DNA from: Polyangiaceae bacterium
GTDB lineage: Bacteria > Myxococcota_A > Polyangia > Polyangiales > Polyangiaceae
NCBI GenBank assembly: GCA_041389725.1
Contig: JAWKRG010000003.1
Coordinates: 248,001-312,000, forward strand
Reading direction: 5' to 3'
DNA length: 64,000 nt
Made by a program: the position numbers and the translations under genes. Positions 17,908 through 26,614 of the stretch are shown here, piece by piece; the stretch's first letter is position 1, and the number at the start of each line of letters is the position of its first letter. A model generated the notes under the pieces. It was given only the letters and a program-made list of their open reading frames with translations. It was not told the origin of the DNA and searched no databases.

Positions 17908-19028
17908 TAGGCCAGCTTCTTGGTGAAGCGCAGGGACGCCATGGTCACCAGCGCGAGCAGAATCCCTACGAGCCACACCAACTCCGACTGCATGTCGGCG
18001 AAGTCAGCGCCTCGCAGGGTGATACCGCGCACGATGCGCAGAAAGTGAGTCAGAGGCAGGGCCTGAGACAGCCATTGCGCCGGCACTGGCATGGCCTCGA
18101 AGGGGAACATGAAGCCCGACAGCAGGATGTTCGGCAGCAGAAAGAAGAAGGACATCTGCATCGCCTGCTGCTGGGTCCGGGCCAGGGTGGAAAAGAACAA
18201 CCCGATGGCCAGGTTGGCGGCGATGAACACGCTCGCCAGGGCGTAGAGCAGTGGAATCGAGCCGCTGATGGGAACGTCGAAGACGACGCTGCCCGCCAAC
18301 AAGATCAGGGTCATCTGCACGTAGCCGATGATGATGTAGGGCACGATCTTGCCCACGATCAGCTCGATGTTGCGCACGGGCGACACGATCAGTTGCTCGA
18401 GCGTTCCCCGTTCGCGCTCACGCGCGATGGCCATGGATGTCAGCAAGACCATCGTCATGGTCAGGATGACCCCGACCAGGCCAGGGACGATGTACACGGC
18501 CGTGCGCAGGTCCGGGTTGTACCAGGTGCTCGGCTCGAGACGGATCGGTTCGCCTCCTCCTGCGCGCGCCCCGACGCGCTTGACCATCAGCTGCGCCGAG
18601 CGCGCGGCGACCAGGGACGCCGCGGTATTCGTCGCACTGCCCACGGTTTGTGGATCCGAACCGTCGACGATCAACTGGACCTGCGTCGGACGAGCCAGCT
18701 TGAGGTCCGAGGAGTAGCGGGTGGGAATCACGATGGCGACACGCGCACGCCCGCTGCGCACCGCACGCTCGATTTCATCGTAGTTCCGCACGTCCCCGAG
18801 CACGTCGTAGAACCCGGTCGATTCCAAGCTGCGCACCAGGTCTCGTGAGGCCGCCGTTCGGTCCTGATCGTACACGATGGTGGGGATGTGCCGCACGTCC
18901 GTGTTGATGGCGTAGCCGAACAGCAAGAGCTGCATCACCGGCAGCACCACCATCATTGCCAAGGTCATTCGATCGCGACGCAGTTGCAGTAGCTCCTTGC
19001 GCGCGATGACGAGGGGACGCGCGTTCAT
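17907..19028 (-). CDS. ABC-2 type transporter permease
   Basis: The protein has 373 residues. An N-terminal helix (MTLAMMVVLPVMQLLLFGYAIN) is followed by a large periplasmic loop, then five helices, with RERERGTLEQLIVSP before them. This is the YhhJ/YbhS/YbhR class of ABC-2 permease. Related operons often hold two permease genes; here there is one, so it would act as a homodimer. The start overlaps the ATPase stop by 4 bases. Confidence 0.92.
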   Translation of the reverse strand: MNARPLVIARKELLQLRRDRMTLAMMVVLPVMQLLLFGYAINTDVRHIPTIVYDQDRTAASRDLVRSLESTGFYDVLGDVRNYDEIERAVRSGRARVAIVIPTRYSSDLKLARPTQVQLIVDGSDPQTVGSATNTAASLVAARSAQLMVKRVGARAGGGEPIRLEPSTWYNPDLRTAVYIVPGLVGVILTMTMVLLTSMAIARERERGTLEQLIVSPVRNIELIVGKIVPYIIIGYVQMTLILLAGSVVFDVPISGSIPLLYALASVFIAANLAIGLFFSTLARTQQQAMQMSFFFLLPNILLSGFMFPFEAMPVPAQWLSQALPLTHFLRIVRGITLRGADFADMQSELVWLVGILLALVTMASLRFTKKLA

Positions 19029-19972
19029 GCGGCCTCCTGCCTCTCCTTGTCGTCGGCTCGCACCATGCTGACGAAGGCGTCCTCTACGGTGGTTCGCGTC
19101 TGCCGCAGCCGGTTGACGGAAAAGCCGCCCTCGTGCAGCAGCGCACTCACGATCGCCTCGGGGTCGTCGGTGGTACGAACCGCGACCCTCAACACGTGGC
19201 CAAAGTGAGACACCTCATCCACCTGGGGCTGCTGCCGCAAGAATTCGGCCGTGTCCACGGCACGGTCGGCGGTCAGCTCGACCACCGAAAGTCGTCGACG
19301 CTCGACTACTTCGTCCGGCGTGCCCACGTCGAGGACGGAACCGCGAAAGATGAAGGCCAAGCGGTGACAACGCTCGGCTTCGTCCATGTAGTGCGTCGTC
19401 ATCAGCACCGTAGTTCCTTCGGCGCTCAGACGGTGGATTTGTTCCCAGAAGTCGCGGCGGCTGACGGGGTCGACGCCTGCCGTTGGCTCGTCCAAGAACA
19501 GCAGCGGCGGCCGGTGAATCGTGGCGCTGGCGAGGGCTACGCGCTGCTTCCAACCGCCGGACAAGGTGCCCGCGAGCTGCTTGCGGCGCTCGGTGAGACC
19601 GGTGGCCTCCATCACCTCCCGCACGCGTGCCGTGCGCCTGCCAAAGGGCACGCCATAGATCCCAGCGTAGAAGGAGAGGTTCTCCTGGACCGACAGGTCC
19701 TCGTACAAGCTGAAACGCTGCGTCATGTAGCCGATGCGCTCTTTGATGCGCTCGGCGTCGCGCTGAATGTCGAAGCCCACGACGGTTCCTTTGCCGCCCG
19801 TGGGGTCCAAGATGCCGCACAACATGCGAATGGTCGTGCTCTTGCCGGCGCCGTTCGGTCCGAGCACTCCGAAGATCTCGCCGCGCTCCACGCTTAGGTT
19901 GAGATCCTGCACGGCTACCAGCTTGCCGAAGGAACGCGACAGGTGCTCCGTGTGGATGATCGACTCGACCAC
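19025..19972 (-). CDS. ABC transporter ATP-binding protein
   Basis: The protein has 315 residues from a GTG at 19972, with GGAG upstream. It shows Walker A GPNGAGKST (about 36-44), the signature LSGGWKQRVALA, Walker B LLFLDEPTAGVDP, and the H-loop TTHYMDEAERC. A C-terminal extension of about 80 residues is typical of drug-export ATPases of the DrrA/YbhF group. It powers the permease encoded next. Confidence 0.94.
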   Translation of the reverse strand: MVESIIHTEHLSRSFGKLVAVQDLNLSVERGEIFGVLGPNGAGKSTTIRMLCGILDPTGGKGTVVGFDIQRDAERIKERIGYMTQRFSLYEDLSVQENLSFYAGIYGVPFGRRTARVREVMEATGLTERRKQLAGTLSGGWKQRVALASATIHRPPLLFLDEPTAGVDPVSRRDFWEQIHRLSAEGTTVLMTTHYMDEAERCHRLAFIFRGSVLDVGTPDEVVERRRLSVVELTADRAVDTAEFLRQQPQVDEVSHFGHVLRVAVRTTDDPEAIVSALLHEGGFSVNRLRQTRTTVEDAFVSMVRADDKERQEAA

Positions 19973-19976
19973 GTTG

Positions 19977-20933
19977 CTACTCCAGGGTCACGAAGGCGGG
20001 GACGCCCGCATGCAGCTTTCTCTCCGGGTCCTCGATGCGAAAGCGGACCCGCACCACCAAACTCGGGCGCTCTTGCTCGCTGAACAGGAATCGCGGAGTG
20101 AATTCGGTACGCCGTTCGATGTGCTCGACCTTGCCGGACAGGGGCGCTGCCAGCGCGTCGACCTTCACACTGCCGCGCGCACCGACCTTGATGCCGTCGA
20201 GGCGCCCGATCGGGACGAACACGTCGGCATAGGGGGAGCTCACGTCGCCCAGGGTCACCACCGGAACTCCGACGTTGACCACTTCGCCGGTCTTGGCGTG
20301 CACGTCGAGCACGACGCCATCCTTCGGAGCCCGCAGCGTATGCCGCGCAATGCGCTCGTTCTCCAAATCCACGGCCTGCTGCGCGACGCCAGCGCGTGAC
20401 TCCGCGGACTTGACGTCCGTGCTTCGCGCGCCACGCCGCAGCCCCGCGAGCTTCTGCTCCAGAGCGTTGCGCTCCGCCCTGGCACCGTCCAGCTGATCGC
20501 TCAGATCGTCGACCTTGGACTTGGGCGTGATGTCGCGCGCCGCCAGCTCTTTTTCGCGCGCAAGGTTGCGTTGCAGGAGCGACTCGCGCGCCTTGGCTGC
20601 GCGGACCTGCGCTTCGGCCGCGCGGATCTCTTCGCTGCGGCTTCCAGCTTTCACGCGGCGCACTTCGGCTTCGGCCGCGCCGACCTCCGCTTCACGCACG
20701 CCCTTGGCGGCGATCTCCAAGGACTCGTCGATCTGAGCGATGACGGTGCCGCTCTTGACGCTGTCCCCCCGCTCTACCTTCACGGTCTCGAGCCGCCCCG
20801 GGATCTCGAAGGCGACGTCTCGCTCCTCGAACTCGATCACCCCCTGAAACGCTTCCCGCGGATCCCCGCGCGCGGCGGTGCAGCTCAGGGCCAGCATCGC
20901 GGCGGCGGCGACCTGGAAATATTTCTTTATCAT
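19977..20933 (-). CDS. HlyD-family periplasmic adaptor
   Basis: The protein has 318 residues from the ATG at 20933. It is a lipoprotein-like export signal (MLALSCTAARG), then half a biotinyl-lipoyl domain (GRLETVKVERGDSVKSGTVIAQID). A long alpha-helical hairpin rich in Ala/Glu/Arg (about 75-190) and the second half-lipoyl domain (APKDGVVLDVHAKTGEVVNVGVPV) follow. It is the first gene of the efflux operon and links the inner pump to TolC. No ribosome binding site is seen close to this ATG, which fits the proposed leaderless start. The frame is open upstream but lacks protein character. Confidence 0.9.
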   Translation of the reverse strand: MIKKYFQVAAAAMLALSCTAARGDPREAFQGVIEFEERDVAFEIPGRLETVKVERGDSVKSGTVIAQIDESLEIAAKGVREAEVGAAEAEVRRVKAGSRSEEIRAAEAQVRAAKARESLLQRNLAREKELAARDITPKSKVDDLSDQLDGARAERNALEQKLAGLRRGARSTDVKSAESRAGVAQQAVDLENERIARHTLRAPKDGVVLDVHAKTGEVVNVGVPVVTLGDVSSPYADVFVPIGRLDGIKVGARGSVKVDALAAPLSGKVEHIERRTEFTPRFLFSEQERPSLVVRVRFRIEDPERKLHAGVPAFVTLE

Positions 20934-20944
20934 TCGACTGATAA
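20927..20944. promoter_or_regulatory. Candidate TetR operator over the hlyD start codon
   Basis: TTATCA (20927-20932), six bases, then TGATAA (20939-20944): a perfect inverted repeat in an AT-rich island. It includes part of the hlyD start codon and overlaps the proposed -10 element. Its position at the head of an operon encoding its own TetR regulator makes it the best operator candidate. Confidence 0.5.
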
Positions 20945-20968
20945 TAATACCCTGCGCGCGTTTGGCAA
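20941..20968 (-). promoter_or_regulatory. Candidate sigma-70 promoter of the efflux operon
   Basis: On the minus strand TTGCCA (20968-20963) and TATTAT (20946-20941) are separated by 16 bases. Transcription would begin near 20934, at the hlyD ATG itself, giving a leaderless message. It overlaps the palindrome at 20927-20944. Confidence 0.45.
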
Positions 20969-21052
20969 CCTCTAATTTACAGATTGATTCCGAGTAGTTA
21001 CGAACTTGATGGCGTTGCCGGACCTGCCGCGTGTTCCGACTTGAAGCGACTG

Positions 21053-21090
21053 CAACCGCCACGACGCGGCGAGCGCCACGGGCCGCCAAG
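21053..21090. repeat. Second copy of the dispersed intergenic element
   Basis: CAACCGCCACGACGC followed by CGAGCGC, ACG and CGCCAAG in the same order and spacing as at 984-1021, with scattered mismatches. It lies in the noncoding stretch between hlyD and the aldehyde dehydrogenase gene. Confidence 0.5.
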
Positions 21091-21172
21091 GGCGGGACGC
21101 GGCGACGAGGGTCGCAGCGCGGCTAGACCCTCCAGCCAGGCAAACGAAGGCTCGCGTCTGCGCTTCGTTCCG

Positions 21173-22603
21173 CTAGGAGCGGCGCAACACGAGCAACCGG
21201 ATCTCGGTCATGTCCTCGACGGCCCAGCGGATGCCTTCGCGTCCCAGGCCGCTGTCCTTCACACCACCGTAGGGCATGTTGTCGACGCGGAAGCTGGGCA
21301 CGTCGCCAATCACGACGCCGCCAACCTCCAAACGCTCCCACGCCCGCATCGCTTTCTCGAGATCGCGAGTGAACACACCCGCCTGCAGTCCGTAGCGGCT
21401 GTCGTTGACTTCGTCCAGTGCGGCGTCGAAGTCCGAGAAGGAAGAGAGAACGGCGACGGGGCCAAAGACCTCCTCGGCACAGAGCGGTTGGTCTTTGGGA
21501 ACGCTCTCCAGCAGCGCGGGGGACACCATCGTTCCTTCACGCTTGCCGCCGCAGAGCAGCCGCGCGCCACTTTCGACCGCGCGCGCAATCCAGCTCTCGA
21601 TTCGTTCCGCCTCGCTCAGACTGATGATGGGACCGATGAAAGTCTCTTCCTTCAGCGGGTCGCCGCAGACCAGGGCTTTCGTGCGCGCCACGAGCTTTTC
21701 CCTCAGCTGCGCGTAGATCGACTCGTGGGCAAGGATGCGCTGCACGCTGATGCAGCTCTGACCCGACTGGTAGAAAGCGCCGATGATCAGACGCTCCACC
21801 GCCTGATCGATGTCCGCGTCTGCATCGACGACGGCAGCAGCGTTGCCGCCCAGTTCCAGCACGACCTTCTTCTTGCCGGCGCGGGCCTTCAACTCCCAGC
21901 CCACGCCTGGACTGCCGGTGAAGCTGAGCAACTTCAAGCGTTCGTCGCTGGTGAAGGATTCGGCTCCGTCGCGCCGACAGGGCAAGATCGAAAACGCGCC
22001 CGCGGGCAGATCGGTCTGTGCCAACGCCTGACCGATCAGCAACGCGCCAACGGGCGTGAGACTCGCGGGCTTGAGCACGAAGGGGCAGCCCGCGGCGATG
22101 GCGGGAGCGATCTTGTGGGCCGCCAGGTTCAAGGGAAAGTTGAAGGGGGAGATGAAGGAGCACGGTCCGAGAGGAACGCGCTTCCACATGCCTTGGTAGG
22201 CTGCGGCACGGGCGCTGATGTCCAGGGGAATGACCTCGCCGTAGATACGCACGGCCTCTTCGGCGGCGACACGAAAGGTGTCGATCAATCGCGTGACTTC
22301 TCCGCGCGCGTCGCGAATGGGTTTGCCCGCTTCGACGCACAGGCTGTAGGCGAGTAGATCGAAGTTCGCTCGGAAGTGATCCACGCAGTGGAGCAGGATC
22401 TCTTGCCGGCGATGAGCCGGGAGTCGAGCCATCGGCGCGGCGGCGTGCGCGGCGGCCGCAATGCCGCGTTCGATAGCCGCGGAGTCGGCCAGGGCCACAC
22501 GTGTGGCGACTTCGCCGCTGAACTTGTTGGTGACGGCCAGTTCTTCGTTCGCCTGAACGGGCGCGTTCGCGAGGTAGTACGGGTAACGAGACTCCAGCTG
22601 CAT
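21173..22603 (-). CDS. Aldehyde dehydrogenase family protein
   Basis: The protein has 476 residues from the ATG at 22603 (MQLESRYPYYLANAP). The longer open frame upstream is noncoding in character. Conserved elements are FISPFNFPLNLAAHKIAPA, the NAD-binding FTGSPGVGWELK, the catalytic Glu in VVLELGGNAA, the catalytic Cys in SGQSCISVQR, and EEVFGPVAV. It oxidises an aldehyde to the acid with NAD(P)+. It resembles the succinate-semialdehyde/phosphonoacetaldehyde group more than CoA-acylating forms. The substrate is unknown and it appears to be a single-gene unit. Confidence 0.9.
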   Translation of the reverse strand: MQLESRYPYYLANAPVQANEELAVTNKFSGEVATRVALADSAAIERGIAAAAHAAAPMARLPAHRRQEILLHCVDHFRANFDLLAYSLCVEAGKPIRDARGEVTRLIDTFRVAAEEAVRIYGEVIPLDISARAAAYQGMWKRVPLGPCSFISPFNFPLNLAAHKIAPAIAAGCPFVLKPASLTPVGALLIGQALAQTDLPAGAFSILPCRRDGAESFTSDERLKLLSFTGSPGVGWELKARAGKKKVVLELGGNAAAVVDADADIDQAVERLIIGAFYQSGQSCISVQRILAHESIYAQLREKLVARTKALVCGDPLKEETFIGPIISLSEAERIESWIARAVESGARLLCGGKREGTMVSPALLESVPKDQPLCAEEVFGPVAVLSSFSDFDAALDEVNDSRYGLQAGVFTRDLEKAMRAWERLEVGGVVIGDVPSFRVDNMPYGGVKDSGLGREGIRWAVEDMTEIRLLVLRRS

Positions 22604-22776
22604 GAGCTGGCCATAACACCGTCGAGGCGGGACCGAAGCAGTGCAGCGCCGGGTTTTCCGGGGCCGGCGGGAGCGGGTGTGAAACCACTCGTGGTGGAAC
22701 GCGAGTGCATGGGGCGGTTCAGGCGCTCGGTTTTCCTGTCGCCGCCCTGGGGCGCCGCGGTAGACTAGTGGCGTCG

Positions 22777-23436
22777 ATGGTTCGCTGGTTTGCCCTGGTG
22801 CCGCTGTTGCCACTGTCGGGCCTAGTGGGCTCACAGGCGGTGGATTGGGCAGCACGCCCGATCGCACAGGGACTGGGTCAGGCGGCGGCGTTGTGGGCTC
22901 CCGCAGCGGCAGCTCCGGCGGAAGTGTACGTCGAGGCAGACGTTGACGCGGCCGCGGCGGACCCCACTCGAATCGCGCTTGCGCCGCAGGCTGCGCTGAT
23001 GCGCTCGGCAGCGGTGCCCCGCAAAGGAGTGCGCGTCAGCGCAGGGCGCGTGCTGGCCCTTGCCAACGCTGGCGCTCGGCCGAGCGGCGTGTTCGTTCCC
23101 GCGCGGGGCGCGCGTCCCGCAGGTCTGGCGCTGACCGGCGTCAGCGCCTTGGGCGTCGGACTGATCGACGGTGACGTCTTGACGCACGCGGGCGGCCGCC
23201 CAGCCAGCAGCGCTGCTGCGGTTGTCGGCATGGTGCTGGGTGCGCGCGCTCGCGGGCTGCCGGAGCTGTCGGGACGCTTCTGGCGCAACGGTGAATCCTG
23301 GAACCTGATCGTGGAGCAGCCGTACGTGCGGCGCTCCCCCGAACGCAAACGCCCTAGGGCTTTCCGCGCGCCTTCGACAGATACTGGAAGAACTCCGATC
23401 CCGTCGACAGCACGACCGAACTCTGCTCGCCCATAG
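22777..23436 (+). CDS. PDZ-like (GspC-type) membrane-anchored protein
   Basis: The protein has 219 residues from the ATG at 22777. A hydrophobic N-terminal anchor (FALVPLLPLSGLVG) is followed by an Ala-rich linker. A probable PDZ-like domain sits at about residues 115-190, with LTGVSALGVGLIDGDVLTHAGG and the final strand SWNLIVEQPYV. The arrangement recalls GspC or truncated HtrA-type proteins, but no protease or secretion gene adjoins. The last 28 codons run antisense into the end of hflC and look like a basic, uninformative tail, so the functional protein may effectively end near 23350. Confidence 0.6.
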   Translation: MVRWFALVPLLPLSGLVGSQAVDWAARPIAQGLGQAAALWAPAAAAPAEVYVEADVDAAAADPTRIALAPQAALMRSAAVPRKGVRVSAGRVLALANAGARPSGVFVPARGARPAGLALTGVSALGVGLIDGDVLTHAGGRPASSAAAVVGMVLGARARGLPELSGRFWRNGESWNLIVEQPYVRRSPERKRPRAFRAPSTDTGRTPIPSTARPNSARP

Positions 23437-24208
23437 CCTTCTCGTAGGTGTCGAGGCTACGGGTGAAAGCGTAGAACTCCGGATCCTTGCCGTAGGCCTC
23501 GGCGTAGATCTTGGTGCTGTCTGCGTCGCCCTCGCCTCGAGTCTTCTGCGACGTCTCGTACGCCTTGGCCAGGATGATTGTCTTTTCCTTGTCGGTGTCG
23601 GCGCGGATCTTGGCGGCTTCCTCCTCGCCCTCGGACCGATATTTCTTGGCTACCCGGTCGCGCTCGGCGCGCATGCGGGCGAAGACGCTCTCTTGCACTT
23701 CCTTGGGGAGATCCGCGCGCTTGATGCGAACGTCCACGATTTCGATCCCGAACTCCTTGGTCTGCTCCCGGGTCGCTATCGCAACCTTCTGCATCATGGG
23801 ATCGCGAGCGTTGCCGATGATGTCACCGAAGTTGTGACTGGCGAGCTCGCGTCGCAGTTCCGAGTTGATGATGTCGTCCAGGCGCGCCTTGGCGCCGCTC
23901 TCGTCGTGAACCGTCTTGTAGTACTTCAGCGGGTCGACGATGCGCCAGCGACTCACGGGATCCGTCACCAGGCGCTTCTTGTCCAGGGTCAGGTACTCCG
24001 CCGGAGGTGTGTCACTGCCCATGATCCGCCGCTCCACGGAGTGAATGCTCTGGAGCGGGCTCTTGAAGTACAGACCCGGCGTGTCGGCCGTGCGCTTGTA
24101 CTCGCCGAATTGCGTCACGATCGCCAGCTCGCCTTCGTCCACGACGAAGATGCTCGACCAGCCCACGACCAGGGCCAGGGCGACCAGAAGGAAGAGACCC
24201 GTCTTCAT
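23354..24208 (-). CDS. hflC: HflC, modulator of FtsH protease
   Basis: The protein has 284 residues. An N-terminal membrane anchor (LFLLVALALVVGWSSIFVV) is followed by the SPFH/prohibitin domain (EGELAIVTQFGEYKRTADTPGLYFKSPLQSIHSVERRI, in parts) and a charged helical segment. With HflK it forms a membrane complex around FtsH and tunes degradation of membrane proteins. The start lies one base after the hflK stop. FtsH itself is not in this window. Confidence 0.93.
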   Translation of the reverse strand: MKTGLFLLVALALVVGWSSIFVVDEGELAIVTQFGEYKRTADTPGLYFKSPLQSIHSVERRIMGSDTPPAEYLTLDKKRLVTDPVSRWRIVDPLKYYKTVHDESGAKARLDDIINSELRRELASHNFGDIIGNARDPMMQKVAIATREQTKEFGIEIVDVRIKRADLPKEVQESVFARMRAERDRVAKKYRSEGEEEAAKIRADTDKEKTIILAKAYETSQKTRGEGDADSTKIYAEAYGKDPEFYAFTRSLDTYEKAMGEQSSVVLSTGSEFFQYLSKARGKP

Positions 24209-24209
24209 C

Positions 24210-25211
24210 TCACTTCCCTCCCCCGACCAGGGCGCCGGCCGCCTGCGGACTCAGGGGCAGAATGGGCAGCGCGCCCTTGGCCAGCTCCTTGTCCACGATC
24301 ACCTTCTTGTCAATCTTGCCGAAGATGCGCTCCATGGTCTCCAGGTAGAGACGCTCCCGCGTCACGCGCTCCGCCTTCCGGTATTCGGCGAGCACCGAGT
24401 CGAACTTGGCGGCATCACCGCTGGCGCGGAGCACGCGCTGCTCCTTGTAGGCCTCGGCATCGCGCTCGATCTTGCGGGCCTCGCCGCGGGCGCGGGGGAT
24501 CTGATCCTCGCGATAGCCCTTGGCCTGGTTGATCAGCTTTTCTTTCTCTTCGCGGGCACGAACCACGTCGTGGAACGCCTCTTTGACTTCGTCGGGAGCG
24601 TCCACGGTCTGCAGCTTCACCTCGGTGATGCTGAGTCCGCTCTGGTACTCATCCATCAGCTTCTGCAGCCAACTCTGCGTCTCGCTCTGAACGCGTTCGC
24701 GGCCAGTGGTGAACGCCTCGTCGATGCCCGTGCGGCCCACCATGCTGCGCAGAGCGACCTCGGCCGTGGCCCGTAGGGTCTCTTCGGGCTCACGAATGCG
24801 GAAGAGGAACTTGCTGGGGTCCGTGACCCGGTATTGCACGATGATCTGCGCTTCCACGATGTTCTCGTCGCCCGTGAGCATCAAGGCTTCGTGCGGAACC
24901 CGCTGTTCTCCGCGGAATCCGACTTCGATGCGGCGGATTTGCTCGACGTTGACCACGTCCACCTTCTGCACGAAGGGAAAGCGGTAGTGGGGGCCCGGCC
25001 CGGTCTTGCCCGACTCGCGCCCGAAGGTGCGGACGACTCCCTGCTCGCCAGGCTCGACGATGTAGATGCCGGTGGCCAGCACCAGCAGCACGACCACGCC
25101 GAGAAGGATGGGACCCAGGTTGCGCACGTTGCGGCGGACCACGTCGGAGACTTGACCCACGACATCTCCTACGTCAGGCCGCGATCCGGGATCGTCGAAT
25201 TGGCTTCGCAT
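24210..25211 (-). CDS. hflK: HflK, modulator of FtsH protease
   Basis: The protein has 333 residues. A short cytoplasmic N-terminus and one transmembrane helix (about 32-54) are followed by the SPFH domain (EPGEQGVVRTFGRESGKTGPGPHYRFPF in parts) and a Lys/Arg/Glu-rich helix. The C-terminus is PLSPQAAGALVGGGK. It pairs with HflC, encoded immediately downstream. The order hflK-hflC is the usual one. Confidence 0.93.
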   Translation of the reverse strand: MRSQFDDPGSRPDVGDVVGQVSDVVRRNVRNLGPILLGVVVLLVLATGIYIVEPGEQGVVRTFGRESGKTGPGPHYRFPFVQKVDVVNVEQIRRIEVGFRGEQRVPHEALMLTGDENIVEAQIIVQYRVTDPSKFLFRIREPEETLRATAEVALRSMVGRTGIDEAFTTGRERVQSETQSWLQKLMDEYQSGLSITEVKLQTVDAPDEVKEAFHDVVRAREEKEKLINQAKGYREDQIPRARGEARKIERDAEAYKEQRVLRASGDAAKFDSVLAEYRKAERVTRERLYLETMERIFGKIDKKVIVDKELAKGALPILPLSPQAAGALVGGGK

Positions 25212-25286
25212 GGCCGGGGTTTCATGGCCCCGAAAGCTGCAAACCGCAATCCGAATCGTCGCCTTTTACGCGACGGAGGGACGATT

Positions 25287-25754
25287 TTATTGGCGAACGC
25301 GCCAGTTCCCCGAAAACGTCTTGCCGATTTCGTCACAGGTGGGGTCGGTGACGATCAACTCGGGTCGCGCATCGCTACAGTGAATCACCGTATTCTGACG
25401 GAAAGCACGGCCGAAGTAGATCGCTTCTTCACGCTCGATGCCGTGCACGAGCCACGCCGGCTCGCGCCACACACCCTCGGGCTCCTCGTCGTAGCCCACA
25501 CAATGCTCCACGCGATAGCAGCCCAGAATCAGCAGGTCTCGCATCACCTGGTGCCGCCCTTCATTCACGCGGCGAGGAAGCAGCATGCTGCGTGGGTTGT
25601 AGGCGGTGATGATCGAGAAGCTCTTCTGCAGTAGCTCGGGCAAGCTGCTGACGTCCTTGACGATCTCTCCGTCCATGGAGACGCGGAGCAAGCCCGTTTC
25701 CACGGGCAACTCGTAGACCGTCGCAAAGTATGAACGCAGGAGGTTCTGATCCAC
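25287..25754 (-). CDS. DUF3293 domain protein
   Basis: The protein has 155 residues from the GTG at 25754 (VDQNLLRSYFATVYEL). The longer frame overlaps noncoding DNA and the response regulator gene. Matching DUF3293 features are SIITAYNPRSMLLPRRVNEGRH, the YRVEHCVGYDEE strand, a WREPAWLVHGI segment, and GRAFRQNTVIH. The family is small, cytoplasmic and uncharacterised. It lies 155 bases downstream of the five-gene operon and may be read through from it. Confidence 0.75.
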   Translation of the reverse strand: MDQNLLRSYFATVYELPVETGLLRVSMDGEIVKDVSSLPELLQKSFSIITAYNPRSMLLPRRVNEGRHQVMRDLLILGCYRVEHCVGYDEEPEGVWREPAWLVHGIEREEAIYFGRAFRQNTVIHCSDARPELIVTDPTCDEIGKTFSGNWRVRQ

Positions 25755-25909
25755 AGCGCCCCGGGGTCTAGCGCAGTTGACGGCTGCTGTTAAGGGCGGG
25801 GCTCCAGACTCGACTCGAGCAGTCTTGGCAGGATCGAATCCCGATGGCAACTGAGCCCAAGACCCACAGAAACACCAGACCGGACCGAGCCGGGCGGTCG
25901 AGGAGCCGC

Positions 25910-26614
25910 TCAGGCCTGGAAGCGGTAGCCGACGCCCCGCACGGTGAGCAAGTGACGCGGGTTGGTGGGATCTTCTTCGAGCTTGCCGCGCAGCTGCAGC
26001 ACGAAATTGTCGATCGTTCGCAGGGTGCCGTGATGCCCGGGCCCCCACACCTTGCTCAAGATCTCATCGCGGCTGAGCACGCGGCCAGAGGCTTCCACCA
26101 GGCAGAGCAGCAGGTCGAACTCGGTAGCCGTCAAGTCCACGGGCTGGCCGCTGCGCGTGACCTGTCGCGTCGCCAGATTGATGCCCAAGGCCCCCGCCTG
26201 CATCTCGCGTGGGTTGCTGGGGCGCGCGATGGCGTCGCGACGCAGCACCGCTTTGACCCGCGCCAAGAACTCCGCCAGAGAAAAGGGCTTGGTGATGTAG
26301 TCCTCGGCGCCCAGCTCCAAGCCCATGACCTTGTCCATCTCCGCCCCGCGCGCGCTGAGCATAATCACCGGCACGGCGTGGGCCGAAGCTCGCAGGCGCC
26401 GCAACACCTCGAAACCGTTCACCCTGGGCAGCATCACGTCCAGCACGACCAGTGAGAAGCCGTCGCTTTCCACCGCTTGCAGCGCGTGCTCACCGTCGGC
26501 CGCAACGACGACGTCATAGCCTTCGGCTTCCAAATTCATGGATAGGCCCAGGGTGATGCTCTCGTCGTCCTCGACGAGGAGGATTCTCTTGCGCGCTTCG
26601 CTCACGGCCGTCAT
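25910..26614 (-). CDS. OmpR/PhoB-type response regulator
   Basis: The protein has 234 residues. The receiver domain has the acidic pair in VEDDES, phospho-acceptor Asp59 in VVLDVMLP and Lys109 in YITKPF. The C-terminal winged helix (LINLATRQVTR-type start, TEFDLLLCLVEASGRVLSRDEIL, HLLTVRGVGYRF) binds DNA. The start overlaps the kinase stop by 4 bases (ATGA), marking it as the kinase partner. The targets are unknown; its own operon is an obvious candidate. Confidence 0.95.
   Translation of the reverse strand: MTAVSEARKRILLVEDDESITLGLSMNLEAEGYDVVVAADGEHALQAVESDGFSLVVLDVMLPRVNGFEVLRRLRASAHAVPVIMLSARGAEMDKVMGLELGAEDYITKPFSLAEFLARVKAVLRRDAIARPSNPREMQAGALGINLATRQVTRSGQPVDLTATEFDLLLCLVEASGRVLSRDEILSKVWGPGHHGTLRTIDNFVLQLRGKLEEDPTNPRHLLTVRGVGYRFQA

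Noticed and set aside
23351..23436. Meaningful C-terminal domain in the tail of the PDZ-like protein
   Set aside because: The last 28 codons lie antisense to the conserved end of hflC and encode a basic, low-information tail, probably present only because no stop occurs earlier.
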